From positions 1 through 6,409 of the forward strand of contig CANOFK010000076.1 of the NCBI GenBank assembly GCA_947565265.1: DNA of 6,409 nucleotides. The letters are read 5' to 3'. A program made the position numbers and the translations under genes. Below the pieces are notes generated by a model. That model made no database searches. It worked only from the letters and a program-made list of their open reading frames with translations, and had not been told where the DNA came from. This document shows, in pieces, positions 6,301 through 6,409 of the stretch. Numbering within the stretch: the first letter of the stretch is position 1; every line of letters starts with the position of its first letter. Origin of the DNA: an uncultured Clostridia bacterium (GTDB taxonomy: Bacteria > Bacillota > Clostridia > Oscillospirales > Acutalibacteraceae).

Positions 6301-6409
6301 TTTTGGTATGGGGCGCCCGGACCTTGGCCCTTCAAAAATATCAAAAAAGCAATTTCCCTTAGGGCTTGTTTGAAAAATCGAAAACGCCGTCTTTTTACCC
6401 AGAAACAGC
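6301..6409. other. Leader upstream of the GH27 operon
   Basis: No gene is visible here. Nearest the gene it holds an 8-bp palindrome GGGCGCCC (6311-6318) in the leader, then A/T-rich runs (6331-6349). I could not find a minus-strand -35/-10 pair with good spacing; GATATT (6337-6342) is a possible weak -10 without a partner. The promoter may therefore lie outside the window, or the pair may be co-transcribed with genes further upstream. From about 6358 outward the composition changes to an A/T-rich stretch that may be the edge of a repeated element. Confidence 0.45.

Noticed and set aside
6288..6344. Longer start of GH27 at a TTG (6344)
   Set aside because: The ATG at 6287 has a perfect AGGAGG and the extension would itself contain that ribosome binding site.
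1..6409. Search for tRNA, rRNA, CRISPR array, riboswitch, toxin-antitoxin or phage genes
   Set aside because: Nearly all of the window is taken by four well-formed genes, and the gaps show no regularly spaced repeats, cloverleaf or known riboswitch core by eye.

Overview
The window is a GC-rich stretch of ordinary bacterial chromosome. It holds four intact metabolic genes, no RNA genes, no CRISPR and no complete mobile element. Strong AGGAGG-type ribosome binding sites, recognisable sigma-A-like promoter hexamers, cytoplasmic GH42 and GH27 glycosidases and the protein families point to a GC-rich member of the Bacillota (Clostridia), probably a gut Oscillospiraceae/Ruminococcaceae-type organism. 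The genus cannot be fixed from sequence reading alone. All four genes end in TAA despite the high GC.

Layout: (1) positions 1-89 are a leader with a candidate -10 box, an inverted repeat that may be an operator, and the ribosome binding site of the first gene. (2) 90-2135, + strand: a GH42 beta-galactosidase with both catalytic glutamates and the four-cysteine metal site. (3) 2170-2209: a perfect 16-bp stem flanked by A and T runs, a terminator that works in both directions between two convergent genes. (4) 2241-3770, - strand: a NhaC-family Na+/H+ antiporter with its own promoter and a textbook Shine-Dalgarno. (5) 3771-4033: a gene-free gap with the nhaC promoter, a GC-rich palindrome and a 13-bp hairpin. 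(6) 4034-4945, - strand: a YdhF-like aldo/keto reductase. (7) 4989-6287, - strand: a GH27 glycosidase, 43 bases upstream of the reductase and probably in one operon with it. (8) 6288-6409: an AT-richer leader whose outer part may be the end of a repeated element.

Functionally the window looks like a small galactoside/arabinoside degradation locus. GH42 removes terminal beta-D-galactose, and in some members alpha-L-arabinopyranose. The GH27 enzyme carries Ile where alpha-galactosidases have the second Asp of the pair that holds the sugar's O4/O6. This makes beta-L-arabinopyranosidase activity a serious alternative to alpha-galactosidase. Neither enzyme has a signal peptide, so both should act on oligosaccharides already imported, and no sugar transporter or regulator gene is present here. 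The reductase and the antiporter have no proven link to glycan use. I found no clear previously undescribed system. The points most worth checking are the GH27 specificity residue, the operator-like repeat in front of GH42 and the possible repeat end at the right edge.
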